Below, in pieces: positions 1-12,403 of a stretch of DNA of 64,000 nucleotides (the stretch's first letter is position 1; every line of letters begins with the position of its first letter). Both the position numbers and the translations under genes were made by a program. The notes under the pieces were generated by a model. It made no database searches and had not been told where the DNA came from. It saw nothing but the letters and a program-made list of their open reading frames with translations. Source of the stretch: Hepsetus odoe (Eukaryota; Chordata; Actinopteri; Characiformes; Hepsetidae); assembly GCA_017165825.1 (NCBI GenBank), contig CM029370.1, positions 29,360,416-29,424,415 of the forward strand, read 5' to 3'.

Positions 1-580
1 TCACCACCCACCCACCGTTCTCATTTCGTTTCTCTCATCTCTTTCTCTCTCTCTACCATTCTCATTCGTTCTCTCTCTCCTCCCCACCCCACCATTCTCA
101 TTCGTTCTCTCATCTCTTTCTCTCTCTCTCTACCATTCTCATTCGTTCTCTCTCCCTCCCTCCCCTCCCCACCATTCTCATTCGTTCTCTCTCTCTCTCT
201 CTCTCTGCCATTCTCTCATTATCTCTTACTCTCCCTCTCTCCCTCCTCCACCCAATTACTCGTTGTTCTCTCCCCTCCTCTTTTCCTCTGCTCTCCCTCT
301 CTCTCACCTTTCTACTTCTCTCTCTCCCACTCTCTCTCTCCATCTTTCAACTTCTCGACCTTGCTTCCCATCTCCTCTCCTCCCTCTCCAACGATTCTCA
401 TTCATTCTCCCCCACCATTCTCATTTTGTTCTCTCTCTCCATCCCTCCCCACCATTCTCATTCACGGTTCTCTCTCTCCCTCTCCCCTCTCCCTCCACCT
501 CCCTCTCCCTCTCCCTCCACCATTCTCAATCATCCCCCCTCTTTCCCTCCCTCTCTTCCCTCTCTCTTTTCCCTCCCTCC
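1..580. repeat. Pyrimidine-rich minisatellite/microsatellite block
   Basis: Repeated degenerate units of the form CCACCATTCTCATTCGTTC separated by (CT)n of variable length, nearly pure pyrimidine on the + strand. The apparent reading frames on both strands are low-complexity and not genes. Confidence 0.9.
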
Positions 581-596
581 CCACCAGGGGGCGCTG
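581..596 (+). promoter_or_regulatory. CTCF-type binding motif
   Basis: CCACCAGGGGGCGCTG matches the vertebrate CTCF core consensus (CCASYAGRKGGCRS) closely. It sits at the abrupt end of a 580-bp pyrimidine repeat and about 2.9 kb upstream of the first lpgat1 coding exon. Confidence 0.65.
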
Positions 597-1153
597 TTCG
601 GAGTGTTTGACTGTATTTCCTCCAGAAGTCCAGCTGATCCTCCACTCTGTCCGGGACCCGCCTGTCCTGCCCTGCCCGGACTCTGGGTGTTTTTTGGGGG
701 TGATTTATTGATTCATTTCCTTTCGGGTCGTCCTTCATGGGAGGCTTCTCTCCCGACTAACCGGCTCTGTGTGTCATCAGCGGCGTGATCATAATCTTCA
801 TCATCCTCATCATCTTCATCATCCTTGTTAATATATTTTCACCGTTTGTGTTCGTGTTGCTGTAGCTCCCAAAACAGATGCATCCCAGAGGGGCCCCATG
901 TGACCCCCTGCTTCCAAAAGCAGCCTTTATTTCGGCCAGAAAGAGGACGATTTAGGGATTTTTTGGACCCATCCTGATCTCCATGTGACTTTGACATCTG
1001 ACTGATCTTCATCGTCCGGTGTTTTGCACGGTGAGAGCCCTTATTTTCAGCATTTACGGTGTATATTTGACTCGCACACGTGTGCGTTTATCACCAGCTG
1101 TCACCTTGGAACGATGGGAGTACTGATTCACCCAAGAAGTTGGCCTCCTGTTC

Positions 1154-1237
1154 GAATTATTCCGTTCCACCTTAAATGGTGCGCCTCGGGCGCCAGAATG
1201 CCACTGCTGCACCATTTAAGGTGGAACGGAATAATTC
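1154..1237. repeat. Perfect 29-bp inverted repeat with 26-bp loop
   Basis: Arms at 1154-1182 and 1209-1237 are exact reverse complements (arm begins GAATTATTCCGTTCCACC). The loop is GC-rich. It is likely a hairpin-type miniature transposon or its core. Confidence 0.85.
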
Positions 1238-2214
1238 CAAAAAGCAGCTTTTGGACGGTAATTTCCAAAATATTAATGTGCCAGTCCTACCATCTCGTTT
1301 TCTACTCCCTATATCTTTAATTTCTCGCCTTTTTTCCTCCTGCTAACCTTATATTTTAACCCAGTTTTTACATTTCGACGCTTTAGAGTTTGAAAGAGGC
1401 GTGCTACCACCGAAACTATCCGTTTAATTAACGAAAAAGCACTTTAAAACTCTTCTACGTGCTGGGAATGAAGTTAATCCGCCTCTTAAAGTTCACTTTT
1501 GGGCGTTAGAACAAACGAGTCTTCATTTGTTTAGCTAACGGTAGTTAGCGGCGCCTAGCATAACTGTTCAGCTGAGGAAGATTTAAGCGAATTTGTCATT
1601 TTTCACACCTGACAGCTACATTAAATTTATTTTTAGATCCAGTTGGATTGTTTTTACATTTAATTAAATGACCATTACCGTTATCTGGAGGGCTAAGACA
1701 TTAAATAGAAGCTAGCACCGTTAGCTCGCTAGGCTAATCTAGCTAACGGTTTTCATTTTCAAGATTTTAAGACGATTTTTGAATATCAAATAGTCCGTTT
1801 TGGCGTCTTTTAAAATAATTTCTATTTATTCTGGTGCGTTATCTGTCTTTCCTGACATTATAAACCTAATTATTTAGTTTCCCTTCACTTCAAGTCCTAA
1901 TTTTTTGGCTTATTTATGTCACATTCTGCATATTTATCAGTGTATTAGACTTAATAATCTAATTAACATCATTATAAGAGCTAATTTACTCCAATTATCT
2001 CCATTTCCCCATAAATGATTCAACAAGCAGTTCCTGTACATGTGAGTCTACAGGTGACTAATCAATAATCAGGACAATATCTTCATTTATATCATTGATA
2101 AAGTGAAAACTTACACTACTTCTTGAGCTATACATCATTTAAAAAAATATTTTGTGGGAAAATGAGACTGCAGGTAGTGATTTCAGTTCAAACTCGCATG
2201 TAAATCCAGTCTAA

Positions 2215-2420
2215 ACACGAACAGTTTCACTCTAACCAGCTTTCAAGTCCATGTTCACCACCACCGTTATTCTTCAGCACAGCCTCAACTCTCTTAGACC
2301 AGCTCCTTTCTTTATGCCGTCTTCAGGAACACTTCTCCAGGCTCTTGAAGGACGTCCCAAAGCTCTTCTTTAGACGTCTGCTGTCTTTTGTCTGCTTCTG
2401 AAACTGCTCAGGACTGAAAG
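2215..2420 (-). pseudogene. Tc1-like transposase C-terminal relic
   Basis: The reverse complement reads SKEELWDVLQE near the right end, followed after frame breaks by remnants resembling the RVEAVLKNNGG end of Tc1 transposases. In-frame stops are present. A TIR-like CTGTGCAAAAGTAC sequence lies nearby on the reverse strand at about 2515-2535. Confidence 0.6.
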
Positions 2421-2611
2421 TGAGAAGAACCGGAGAACTGTTCCTCAACTATACACTAAAATACAAGAGCGTCTGGATCTTTGGAGGCAGAAAATGAAGA
2501 AATGAGGGGCTCTGTACTTTTGCACAGCACTTTACATTCAAATATAGAACGTATTAAGTAAAATGAGGGGATTTCTACTGTAAGTGCTTTATTGTAGAAA
2601 CTGATTTCTTT

Positions 2612-2863
2612 GCAGTGGTGGTGAATGGAACCAAAAACAACCATTTGATCTCCTCTCCAAAGCCACCAGGGAAGCTGCACGTCACTTCTGGGTGTTTTTA
2701 CGGGACGGTGACGATGGTAAAATGGTCCATCTGAACTACATCAGCTATGTAGTTCATGATTCTGTGCTGGATGTGACCCTGCATCGTGAATGGGTTTAGT
2801 TGTGGTCTAAAAATCTTCTCCAAACTCTAGATGTCTGGTTCCATTCACCACCACTGTGAACGG
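2612..2863. mobile_element. Short-TIR nonautonomous element (GTGGTGAATGGAACC family)
   Basis: Bounded by inverted CAGTGGTGGTGAATGGAACC and GGTTCCATTCACCACCACTG, about 250 bp apart, with no coding capacity. Related ends recur at 4557, 7757 and 14936-15091. Confidence 0.6.
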
Positions 2864-3481
2864 AACTCAGAAAGAGGGGTTTACACCAGTTCCACAGTGC
2901 TGACGTTTAGTGAATTAGTGGAAAAACGACTCATTTTTTGCTACAAAAAATCAGAGTAGAGATAAATATTTCCATTTTTGCAAAAACGGCACCATAATGA
3001 AAACAGCTTCCGGGTTCATTTTTGGGAAAGTTGTCCTTCTTGCCCGTCTTCTGCTCCCCTTGTTTTTCTTCCCCATTTTAACCCTTTAAAGGGTTGGACT
3101 TTTTGGAAATGAGCTGATCAAGTCTGATTATGGAGTCTAAAATAAGCCAAACAAGGTGGAGTTCAGAAAGGAAGGGATGGAAAAAGGTTAAAATGAAGTT
3201 AATGTGTTGAATCCAGTTCACACTTAAGTGGTTAAAACAGATGAAGGAGGTTCTTCGTTCCACAGGGTTACCTGAGCTTAAAGCTGCCATGTGTAGGAAC
3301 CTTAACAGACATTTACGGATGGTCACCGCTGTGTCGGGCAGGCGGTCGGCTGCTAAACTGAACCGGAGAGTCGCTGACTCTTAAGCAGAACCTGAAAGAG
3401 AACACAGATACGCTGGTGTCTGAATACACTTGGCAGGTCCATTTTCTAACATGGCCTTTATTTTATTCCTGTGCTCCACAG

Positions 3482-3734
3482 ACAGGCTGTGGAAGAATGG
3501 CCCCCTTCCTGGAAGAGGCCCACAGGCTGGGCTGGATTTTACTGAAGGCGCTGCTGCGCTTCACCTTCATGTTCATCAATAATTGCGTGGCGATCCCGTC
3601 CTATTGCCTCTACCTGATCGTCCTGCAGCCTCTGAGAGTAATGGACAGTCAGACGTTCTGGCACATCGAGGGCGTCATGTTCAGGTGGTTGTTGGCGATG
3701 GTGTCATCGTGGGGCTGGCTTGCAGGATATACAG
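3482..3734 (+). CDS. lpgat1: lpgat1 first coding exon (residues 1-79)
   Basis: The acceptor AG at 3480-3481 is followed by 15 nt of 5' UTR, then ATG at 3497. The exon encodes the N-terminal membrane anchor and ends in phase 1 at a GTAAGA donor (3735). The presence of an acceptor this close to the ATG shows that at least one noncoding exon lies upstream. Confidence 0.93.
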
Positions 3735-6700
3735 GTAAGAGCAACCTCACCAAGAACCTAACCTTCAGAGCTGTGTAGAAACATGGGAAGAAGGCAAAAA
3801 GCATTTCTTTACCCAGAAAAACATCCACGCTAAGGAACACAAATAGATCAAAATAACAAAAACAGACTCTTTTTGCAGCGGTGGTCTAGTATTTAGGGTC
3901 TAGGCCCCAGGGTTTGAATCCCAGACCAGTAGGTTTCCCTGAGGTACCCTTGAGCAAGGTAACGTCCCCATCACGGCTCCCAAGCACTTTCTCCCTGCTG
4001 CGCCGCGTGTGTGTTTTGTCGTGTCTCACTGTGCGCTGTGCCGTGTTTCGGGATGATGGTAAACAGTCACTTTCACTTTCACTTTTTACACTCTCCTCAA
4101 GGAATCCAAGCATAATTAGTAGTTCCTGGTTTCTCATCAGTGATTCGTTAAGTTAAATCAGGTGTAAAGTGAAATCTGCGACTATATCTGTGTGCGTTGT
4201 CTTTTTTAAATGAGCTGGTTTAAAAAAACATATATATATATTAAATTCTTACTTTTACTAACTTTATTTATTCTGAAGATGTCTTGTTTTTGGAGATTTT
4301 GAAAACAAACCTTTTAGTTTAGATATACACCTTTTAAACAATTAGCTTTTTAGTTCATTTAGAATGAGGTTCATTTAGTCACTCTTTGCTTATTTTTATT
4401 AGTTACAGTGTTTATTTACATAAACATGGACTCCTAGAAATAAAAGGAAACTGGAACATTTCTTAAAAAATCCACACAACGAAGAGTTTACGGTGTAAAC
4501 AGAGTGGGATCAGGTGTAAAACTGTTCTGTTCTAGAGAAACAGTGAGAACCCTTCACTGTGGTGGTGAATGGAACCGTCTGGTTCCTCACAGGAAGTTTT
4601 CCAGAATCGGTTATAAAAACGCTTGGTTAGAGGCTCGTTTGCATATTTGTTCTCCGTCACGGCAACAGATCTGCTTTTCTCTTTCTGAATCCATTCTTTC
4701 TAGCCCTCTACGGGGTTGTGCAAATGCGAGTTCATGACATTTCGCAGGAATGGACTTTCATTCAGTGTCGTGAAATTTAAAACTATTTAAATTTGAAACT
4801 ATAACTGTCCCAGCAAATATTTCGTCTGATTATTTTTTTTTTCCTATTTTCAGTTCTGCATACTGCAGCTTCCTGTTATAATGCATTATAGTGATTTATA
4901 GACATAATATTTATTCAGTTAAATTATTTTCCGTTGGACCCATAAGAGCGCTGACCGGGTTTCAGCCGTCGTCCTTCCTGTTTTCTTTGATAAGGTCATG
5001 CCAAACGACTTGGGAGGTTTGAAGGGCATGTTAAGGATGTTGAAAACGTTATCATCACATCTGAAAACAAATAACAGTCTTAAGCCCTGTATTTCTTCAT
5101 GTTTTGCTTCCAAAAAGCCAGACTTTCTTGTCATTTTAAACTCGAAACGTTCTCGTCACACTTGAAAACAGTTCATGAAACAAATGTCTCTTTAATTTCA
5201 ACGTCTCACTGACGCTCATGAAGAAAACAGTGATTCGCCGTTGGCTTTGAACCTTTCGTAATCATAACACCAGCTGAACATGGTGCTGTTAACGTTCATT
5301 TTATTGCCTTATTTCTCTTCTTTCCTGTGGCATTAATGGGTTTATTCTTTCACAGATGGGCAGTCATGTTTGTGAAAGGGTACATGAAGGGACACGGGCG
5401 CTTTAGGAGCCCAAGTCTGCTCAAGCTTCATGGCTGTGACTTTGGTCTGCTGAAGCCAGGCTGAAAATAGGCTGTTTTGCGGTTCTAGCCCATGGCGGTT
5501 CTTTTGTCCTTCATGCAAATAAGACAAATAAATTGTGCACCTTTGGTGTGGAAACATGTTTCATCACTGTCTATTTAAGCAGGCCTGGGGTTGGACGTGA
5601 CCTCCGTTGGATGGTCACAGTGAGCTGAGAGCAAAGTGCAGGTCAGGATGTGCTGAACATGGTCCTCTGATTCGCAGGGGCGGATCTTGTAAAATTTATT
5701 CTTTTTATTTTATATATTTATTTTTGTCATTTTAATCTAATTTATCACCATCTCTGCTTTTTGGGAGTTGGTGGACAATTCTTCCTGAGCTTGTCCAACT
5801 TTTATTTCTCTTTCCAGAGGTCCAATTATGACATTGATTTGAACTTAAAAACAGCAGTTCTGTGCAAAAGTCCCTCATTTCTTCATGTCTCCCAGACTTT
5901 CTGTATGTTTAACGTCCTGTTGAACAGTTCTCCAGATCTTCCTGAAGGACAGTGTTGTTGTCTCTCATGTTCAGTCCAGTCTCTGTACCTGAGCAGTTTG
6001 ATAGTTCTGTGTTGGTTAATCCACACAGTGATCTACGTCTGAACCTTCAAGCAGAACAAAGCGTCTAACTTAAGACTTGAAGCAGTGAAGAACCAGGTGC
6101 AGATGATCAGGCGATTAGTTTACTGCTGATGCTGAATGCTGAAATCCTACTCTAATCCTTCTTTTTTTTTTTTTTTTTTAATAAGGTTTTAAGTTGTTCC
6201 CAAGCAGTATCAGATTCGCAAAGTGAAGGTAACAGCTGGAGGGTGGACGCAGTTCTGTCAGATCTGATCATACACGCTGATATTAAACACTGTTCCAGAT
6301 GTGGAAAACAACAGCAGCACATTCATCCTCTCAGATCTCGGGCTCTGTTCACACCTGGCCTGAAGTTGTGGTTTGGAATTTATCCGTATCAGATGGGCCT
6401 TTTAACTTCCATAGATATTATCTTTGCCATGAAGGGATTCATTTTGTATTCTGTTTTGACAGTGCATTAACTTTCATTCTGATTTGCTTTTTATCAAACA
6501 GCACGGAACCACTTTTGCGTTCTGTGCCGGGACTCCCATTAATTGCTGCAACCTCCTTTCAGCAGAAAGAGAAGCAGATTATGTTTCAGTTAGGTTTTAG
6601 TTTATATTGCGTTGCTGCTGTTTTAAAAGTTTCCGTTGTTTTATGTAAGTCTTGGTTTAGCAGTGAATGAGTTTGGCGTTGGCTTTGATGATGGTGGAGT

Positions 6701-9700
6701 CGGTTAAGACTCGGATCAGACAAATTAACCCGGAAAAAACAGCGGAAAATCCACAGTATTGTGTACAGTACTGTGCAAAGGTTTTTGGGCAGGTGTGAAA
6801 AAATGCTGTAAAGAACGCTTTCAGAAATATAACTAATGATTTTATTTTAATCAATTTACAAAATGCAAAGTGATTGAACAAAAGAAAAATCTAAATCAGA
6901 TCAATATCTGGTGTTTCTACCTTTTACCTTCAGACCAGCATCAGTTCTTCTAGGTACACTTGCACACAGTCGGGGATTCTGTAGGATTATAGTCGGTGTC
7001 TGATCAACCAATTTTACCAAACAGGTACTGATGATCATCAATGTCACACGGAGGAGAAACACATTCATGTTTGGAACGACCGACCAGCAGAGTTCCTTAA
7101 AAAACTGTGTGCGAGTGTACCTAGAAGAACTGATGCTGTTTTGAAGGCAAAGGGTGGTCACACCAAATATTGATTTGATTTAGATTCTCTTTTGTTCCTT
7201 CACTGCATTTTGTTGATTGATGAAAATAAATGATCAACACTTCCATTTCTGAAAGCGTTCTGTTTACACCATTTTTTCACACCTGCCTAAAACCTTTGCA
7301 CAGTCCTGCATATCCTGTTGAAGTCCAAATTACGTTCCTGGGATTCAGGAGATAAATAGGAGAAAGTCCAGCAGCATCTCAAGAGAAACCTAAGACGTAT
7401 GTTTTTAAAGCTGCAGCACGTTTCTCCTCAGAACAGGTGGTCCGTTCTGGGAAGGTGTGACTTGTCTCGACTCGTTTTGTGCGGATAATTGAGTTGAAAT
7501 TATTTCTTTTCTTTTACGGCAGCGTCAGACGAGGGATGAAAGCGAGACCTGCGAATTGGATCCAGTCGAAAATAGCATCTCGTGCCGAGTGATAATTGAA
7601 TCTGCTTTTCCTTGATCTCGCTCCGTCCAGAAAGCTCTCGGCCTTCGGGTCATTTATCCGTCCTCCCTTCGCCGCTGTCTGGCTAAGGGGAGCCTCAAAG
7701 GAGAATTATTTTTGTTTTCCAGAATTCCTGCATAATTAAGTTGTCAGAATTGGTCACAGTGGTGCCAAATGGAACCAGACATCTGAGTCTCCCTCAGAGA
7801 CAGGAAGCGGTTGTAAAGATGCCGTCTGACATCGTGTTTCCAGAGTTTGGAGAAGATTTTGGACTTAAACTAAGGTGAAGGGATACATGCAGGCCGTTGT
7901 GAGGCAAAAGAGTCCCCCGAAGTGATTCAGTGCAGTGTTGCATTCATTTGCATCAACAAAAGTACGGCAACTTTTCATTAAAGCGTTCTCTTCAAAACAA
8001 CCCATCAAATGAATCTTGGGAAATGGTTGAAAGGATAAGTGCTTAAGAAATGTCTTTTAAAGACCATGATCGGAAATCTTTTTCGTGGTGTTTTATTAGC
8101 CGTGTATTAGCATTTATAGGTTAGCTGTTCAGAAATACTTTGATACAAATCTTTTTGGTCACTCCTTCACGCTGCATGTCCAAAAGTATCAAGACAGTCA
8201 CCTAATGAGAGAGTGTGGCTAATTTAGCGTGAGGTTAATTTACTGCACAGCCTTTATAAACGCAGTAGAAGAAGCACAGGCTCACAGGCACAGGCACAGG
8301 CTCCTTCCAGAACGTTAGGGATTATGTTGGTGTATGGGATCCAGAATCAATCCAAAATCAGTACCTGAGGGTCTGCATGATGCCCCCAATGCTCTTTACA
8401 GTCGGCTTGGATTTTGAGGAAAAAAATACATTTCATTTTCCATTTGTTTTCCTGCTGAATGTCCTTTTTGAATGAGTGAAAATGTCATATCTTTTTTTTA
8501 ATGACCTATGAGACAAAAAAAAAACGCTTTTATAGTTTTCCCATCTGGATTAATGGAGCTGAAAATAACTTAAAAAAAATAAAAAAATTTTTATTTAACT
8601 TTTAGTACATTTTCGTAACGCCCAGTATTGTTGGATTATGTATTTTTGAACATATTTTCTAGTCTGTTCACAAAGTTTAAAGGTCAGCTGGTAATTTCAA
8701 AACATCTAGAAAAGTCTGACAAAAATTCTGACAGCGACGCTGATAATACAAGGGTTCCACAGCAAATTCCTACGCTGAGTGAGTTTCAAGTCTGCGAATG
8801 TTCTTTTCTGAGTGCAGGAAATGATGTTGATATTATTGGGCCTGGTGATTTGCCGTGTGGTTACAAAGCTGCAGACGCAGATTAAGCTGGAAAATGTCGG
8901 AGCCTGAGAGAATGATCTCAGGAACGGTAAAGACTGCACGGTATCACCTGCCATCTTCACAACTGGCTTGTTGAAGAACTTTATAGGCTGAGAATATTTT
9001 AGTCTTCACTCCCTCCTAATTGGAGCTGAACATTTTGGGGAAAATATCTATTTTTTGGAATTTTTAATGCATTTCTCTTTAATCTTTTTGTTTTTTTTTT
9101 CCCCTCCACTTCTTTCCTCCAAAAAGTCCTTTCTTTTCAGAACTGAAGCTGAAGTAGGTGATGTAAAGTGGCTGTCAGTTCCCGAACCACGTGTTATTGA
9201 ATAAATGAACCTCCCCAGTAGTTCTTGTTAGTATTGGCGAATGTAGATGCTGTAATGTCCAGAAGTATTTGTACAAGGTTTGTTTAGGTTTGAGAGAAAA
9301 AGATCAGTTTCTGGTGTTTATCAGGATTTGTTAAAATGCATAGAACGCAGCACCTTGTGTCTCTGACCACCTAAAAAAGAAATGGGGGGAAAAAAGTAAC
9401 ATTTTTAGTAAAAGACTATTAATATTGACCCAGTGACTTCACCAAACTGGTGGATCCTTCTTTGGTTCGGGTTTTTCAGGCTGTTATCCCAGAACCTTTC
9501 ATTTGTTCTTGGTTCTGGTTGGGTTTCTCTCTTCAGGAGATGAACTGCAGGCTGTCAAGGGTTTAGATCTGGTGATTGACTCAAAAAAATGTCTCAATTT
9601 CCTTCCCCCGATGAAGTCTTTTTTTTTTTAATTTTTTTTTTTTTATCAGGAATTGTGCAATCAGATCTTTGTTACGTAGGAAAACAGACAGAAATGTGTG

Positions 9701-12372
9701 GAGTAGTTTTCCTTTTGAAATATTCAGAGCCTTATCAGACTGGGGGTCAGTCTGACAGTCGTCTTCACCCCGAAACGGCGGTAAAAACGAGACGCCATGA
9801 CTTTCTCCAGCTTGCGCCTGGTCTGCTGAAGCCCTGGGGAAGGACGGGCCTGTTAACGCGCTGGAAGGCCGAGTGTTGTGACACATCTCCGAGGTCAACA
9901 AGGGAGAGGATGGCCTGATGGCCAGAGCGTCCGGGTTGCTCTTCTTGCGTTTTCGGGTCACCCTTCTATTCAGAAACGCTAATGGCTAGAAATCCGAAAG
10001 GAGCAAGAGCCAGACGAGAAGATATGTCTCCTCCCGAGAGAATCAGTGACCAGCCTTGAATCCATTACTGCTCAGTTGCATCACGGTGTAGATGTTTGTA
10101 TTGGCATGTCAACGTTACAGCATTAGTTTTCATATCTGATGCTAAAAAAAGGGTGCAAATTTTGCCAGAACATGCCGCCACATCATTTTCTAAATAATTT
10201 TACAGATGAAGGAGGTTTTTGGATTGGTTGACTTCTTTCAGAGACTTTTTTTATTTACCAAATAGGCCAATTAGCCTTGGAAAAAAATGAATTGATGAAC
10301 AAATCTGTTTGACAGCCTGAATGTGATTGTAAATGTTAGATCTGATTTTTTATTTTTTTTTTCAATCAAATGTCAAATGTAGAATTGCAGCCTTTTCAGC
10401 ATCTCGTGCTAGATATAGTTGTTGTTGTTGTTGTTGTTGTTTGAGAGAGATGAATATATTTGATCAATAGAGTTACAGACGATGTATTTGGTTGTGGTTC
10501 ACTGTGCTCATGATTACCGTCACTTTCACTTTAAACAACGTCTCCTCTGAAGGACGTCTGGAGCGTCTGTCTGTGCTGAAAGTGAACTGAATCTCACTCC
10601 ATATTAATAGAATTAAAGACTATTAAAGCCTCGAACTTCAACTCCAATAAAAACAATCTACTGAAAATAATCCACATGAACTTCACCGCTTCACTTTCAT
10701 CACCGTCTCTACTAGTTCTCCATCACGGACACACACTCCACACACCCTGAACTCCACCGTCCACTCTCCCTGTCCTCTCTCTCACTCTCCTCCACTCTGT
10801 CCTGCACCGACGGACACACAGAGGGACGTCTCTTCTGTGTGTTCGTGTCCGTTTAGTCTGAAACAGGTCTGGATGTTGGGAAGGTGATGGAGGATAACAA
10901 TAATGGAGGATCATCTCAGATGTTCAGAGTAAAGTAAGGAGTCTGTTATTAGATATTGGAAGTAAAATGTAGGCAGGAAGAGAAATTCCTGAATAAAGTA
11001 CAAATTAATCAAATCTTTGATCAAATGTGTATTAATGGGCAAATTAAATTTTTCTTAACTGTATATATCAGTACAAGAATTTGTGTACAGTTGATTTATT
11101 TACTTTTTAGCCTAATTTAAACACCTAGTTGCTCTCACTATTTTGTTCGTGTGTTTAAATACATACGCTATTTTTAAATCTTGAGTTTTCAACAAAATAT
11201 CCATTTGTTTCCGTGTTGGAAAATGACCATCTTGGCAAAAATGTAATGGACATTTTTGTTTCACCCTAGTCTAGAAGTCGTAATAATACAGGACGCTGGG
11301 AAGGGCAGTCACTTCTCCTCGGGGCAGCGACTGGCACACCTGGGCAGGTAGTAAAGGCTTTCGAGAGCTGAGCGTGAGCCTAGGTGTGATGGAGAGTAAA
11401 CTGGAGGGCCTCAGGGAACCGACTGGCAGCCTCTCATCTAACCAGTTTAAAATGAACAAACTCTTTTCCCTTAGAATTACCCACAGATTCTGTGTTTTTT
11501 TTTTTTTTACTTTAAATTCAGCCAAAACAAGGACACGAATATCAGGATCAAGAAATTCTCATCATATTTAAAAAAATAAAATAAATTTTGTTATAATCAG
11601 CATTAAATAAGCTGATCAAACATCATCAAGATGAACAGAAATCCAGGCGGTGTTTTTGCCGAATCCTTCTCACTTTGGGACTTTTTTTCTTCGGACAGAG
11701 CAGACTCTCCTGACTGACTCCAGCAGGATGGAATCAGCTAAAATAAGTGATAAAATGATTCGGTCTCGTTTGTCAGATCACTTTCCTGCTCGGTTTAGAC
11801 CCAGCTGTTCCCTGATACCAGCTTTACCTTTATCATCTGTATCTTCGAAGTCTGCATCTTCGTAATTGAACATTTGAAAGAGAAGCTGTGTGTTATATCC
11901 AGAGATATGATTGGCTTTATGGGCTCGGGCGAGTGCGTTCAAGCAGGCACGCTGCAATTTTTGCTGCCTTTTTCCTGGAGATTCGGATTTAGTGCTTTAA
12001 AAGTGAAAATATTGATTACTATTGAAACCCGTCTGCAGTTAATATGGGCTTCTGGGGCAGCAGTGGTCTAGTGTTTAGGGATGATGACATAATCGCAAGG
12101 TCGTGGTTTGTATCCCAGACCAGAAGGTTGTCTGAGGTTCCCTTTAGGAAGGTACCATCCCCATCACTGCTCCCTGCATGCTGGATGATGTGTGTGTGTG
12201 TTAAAAACGGAGGATGTATCTCTGTGTTCACAATGACTGATAGTCACTTTCACTGTTTTCTGGTTGCTGTCTATATGATACACATTCTTCTTGTTTTATC
12301 TCCTGAAATCTTACTGATGAAGATGTTGCTGGTGGGTGAATGCTGAAGTAAATTTAATCCTAGAAGCATGTT

Positions 12373-12403
<31 letters not shown>

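Larger units (their letters stand above)
597..3481 (+). other. lpgat1 upstream region, no coding gene seen
   Basis: Moderate-GC sequence to about 1050, then AT-rich. It contains a perfect hairpin (1154-1237), GTTAGC/GCTAAC clusters (1530-1750), a Tc1-like fragment (about 2215-2420) and a short TIR element (2612-2863). A noncoding first exon of lpgat1 may lie here; a GTGAGA donor at 1031 is one candidate, but nothing decides it. Confidence 0.5.

Noticed and set aside
110..343. Arg/Glu-rich frame on the minus strand
   Set aside because: Translation of a GA-rich simple repeat.
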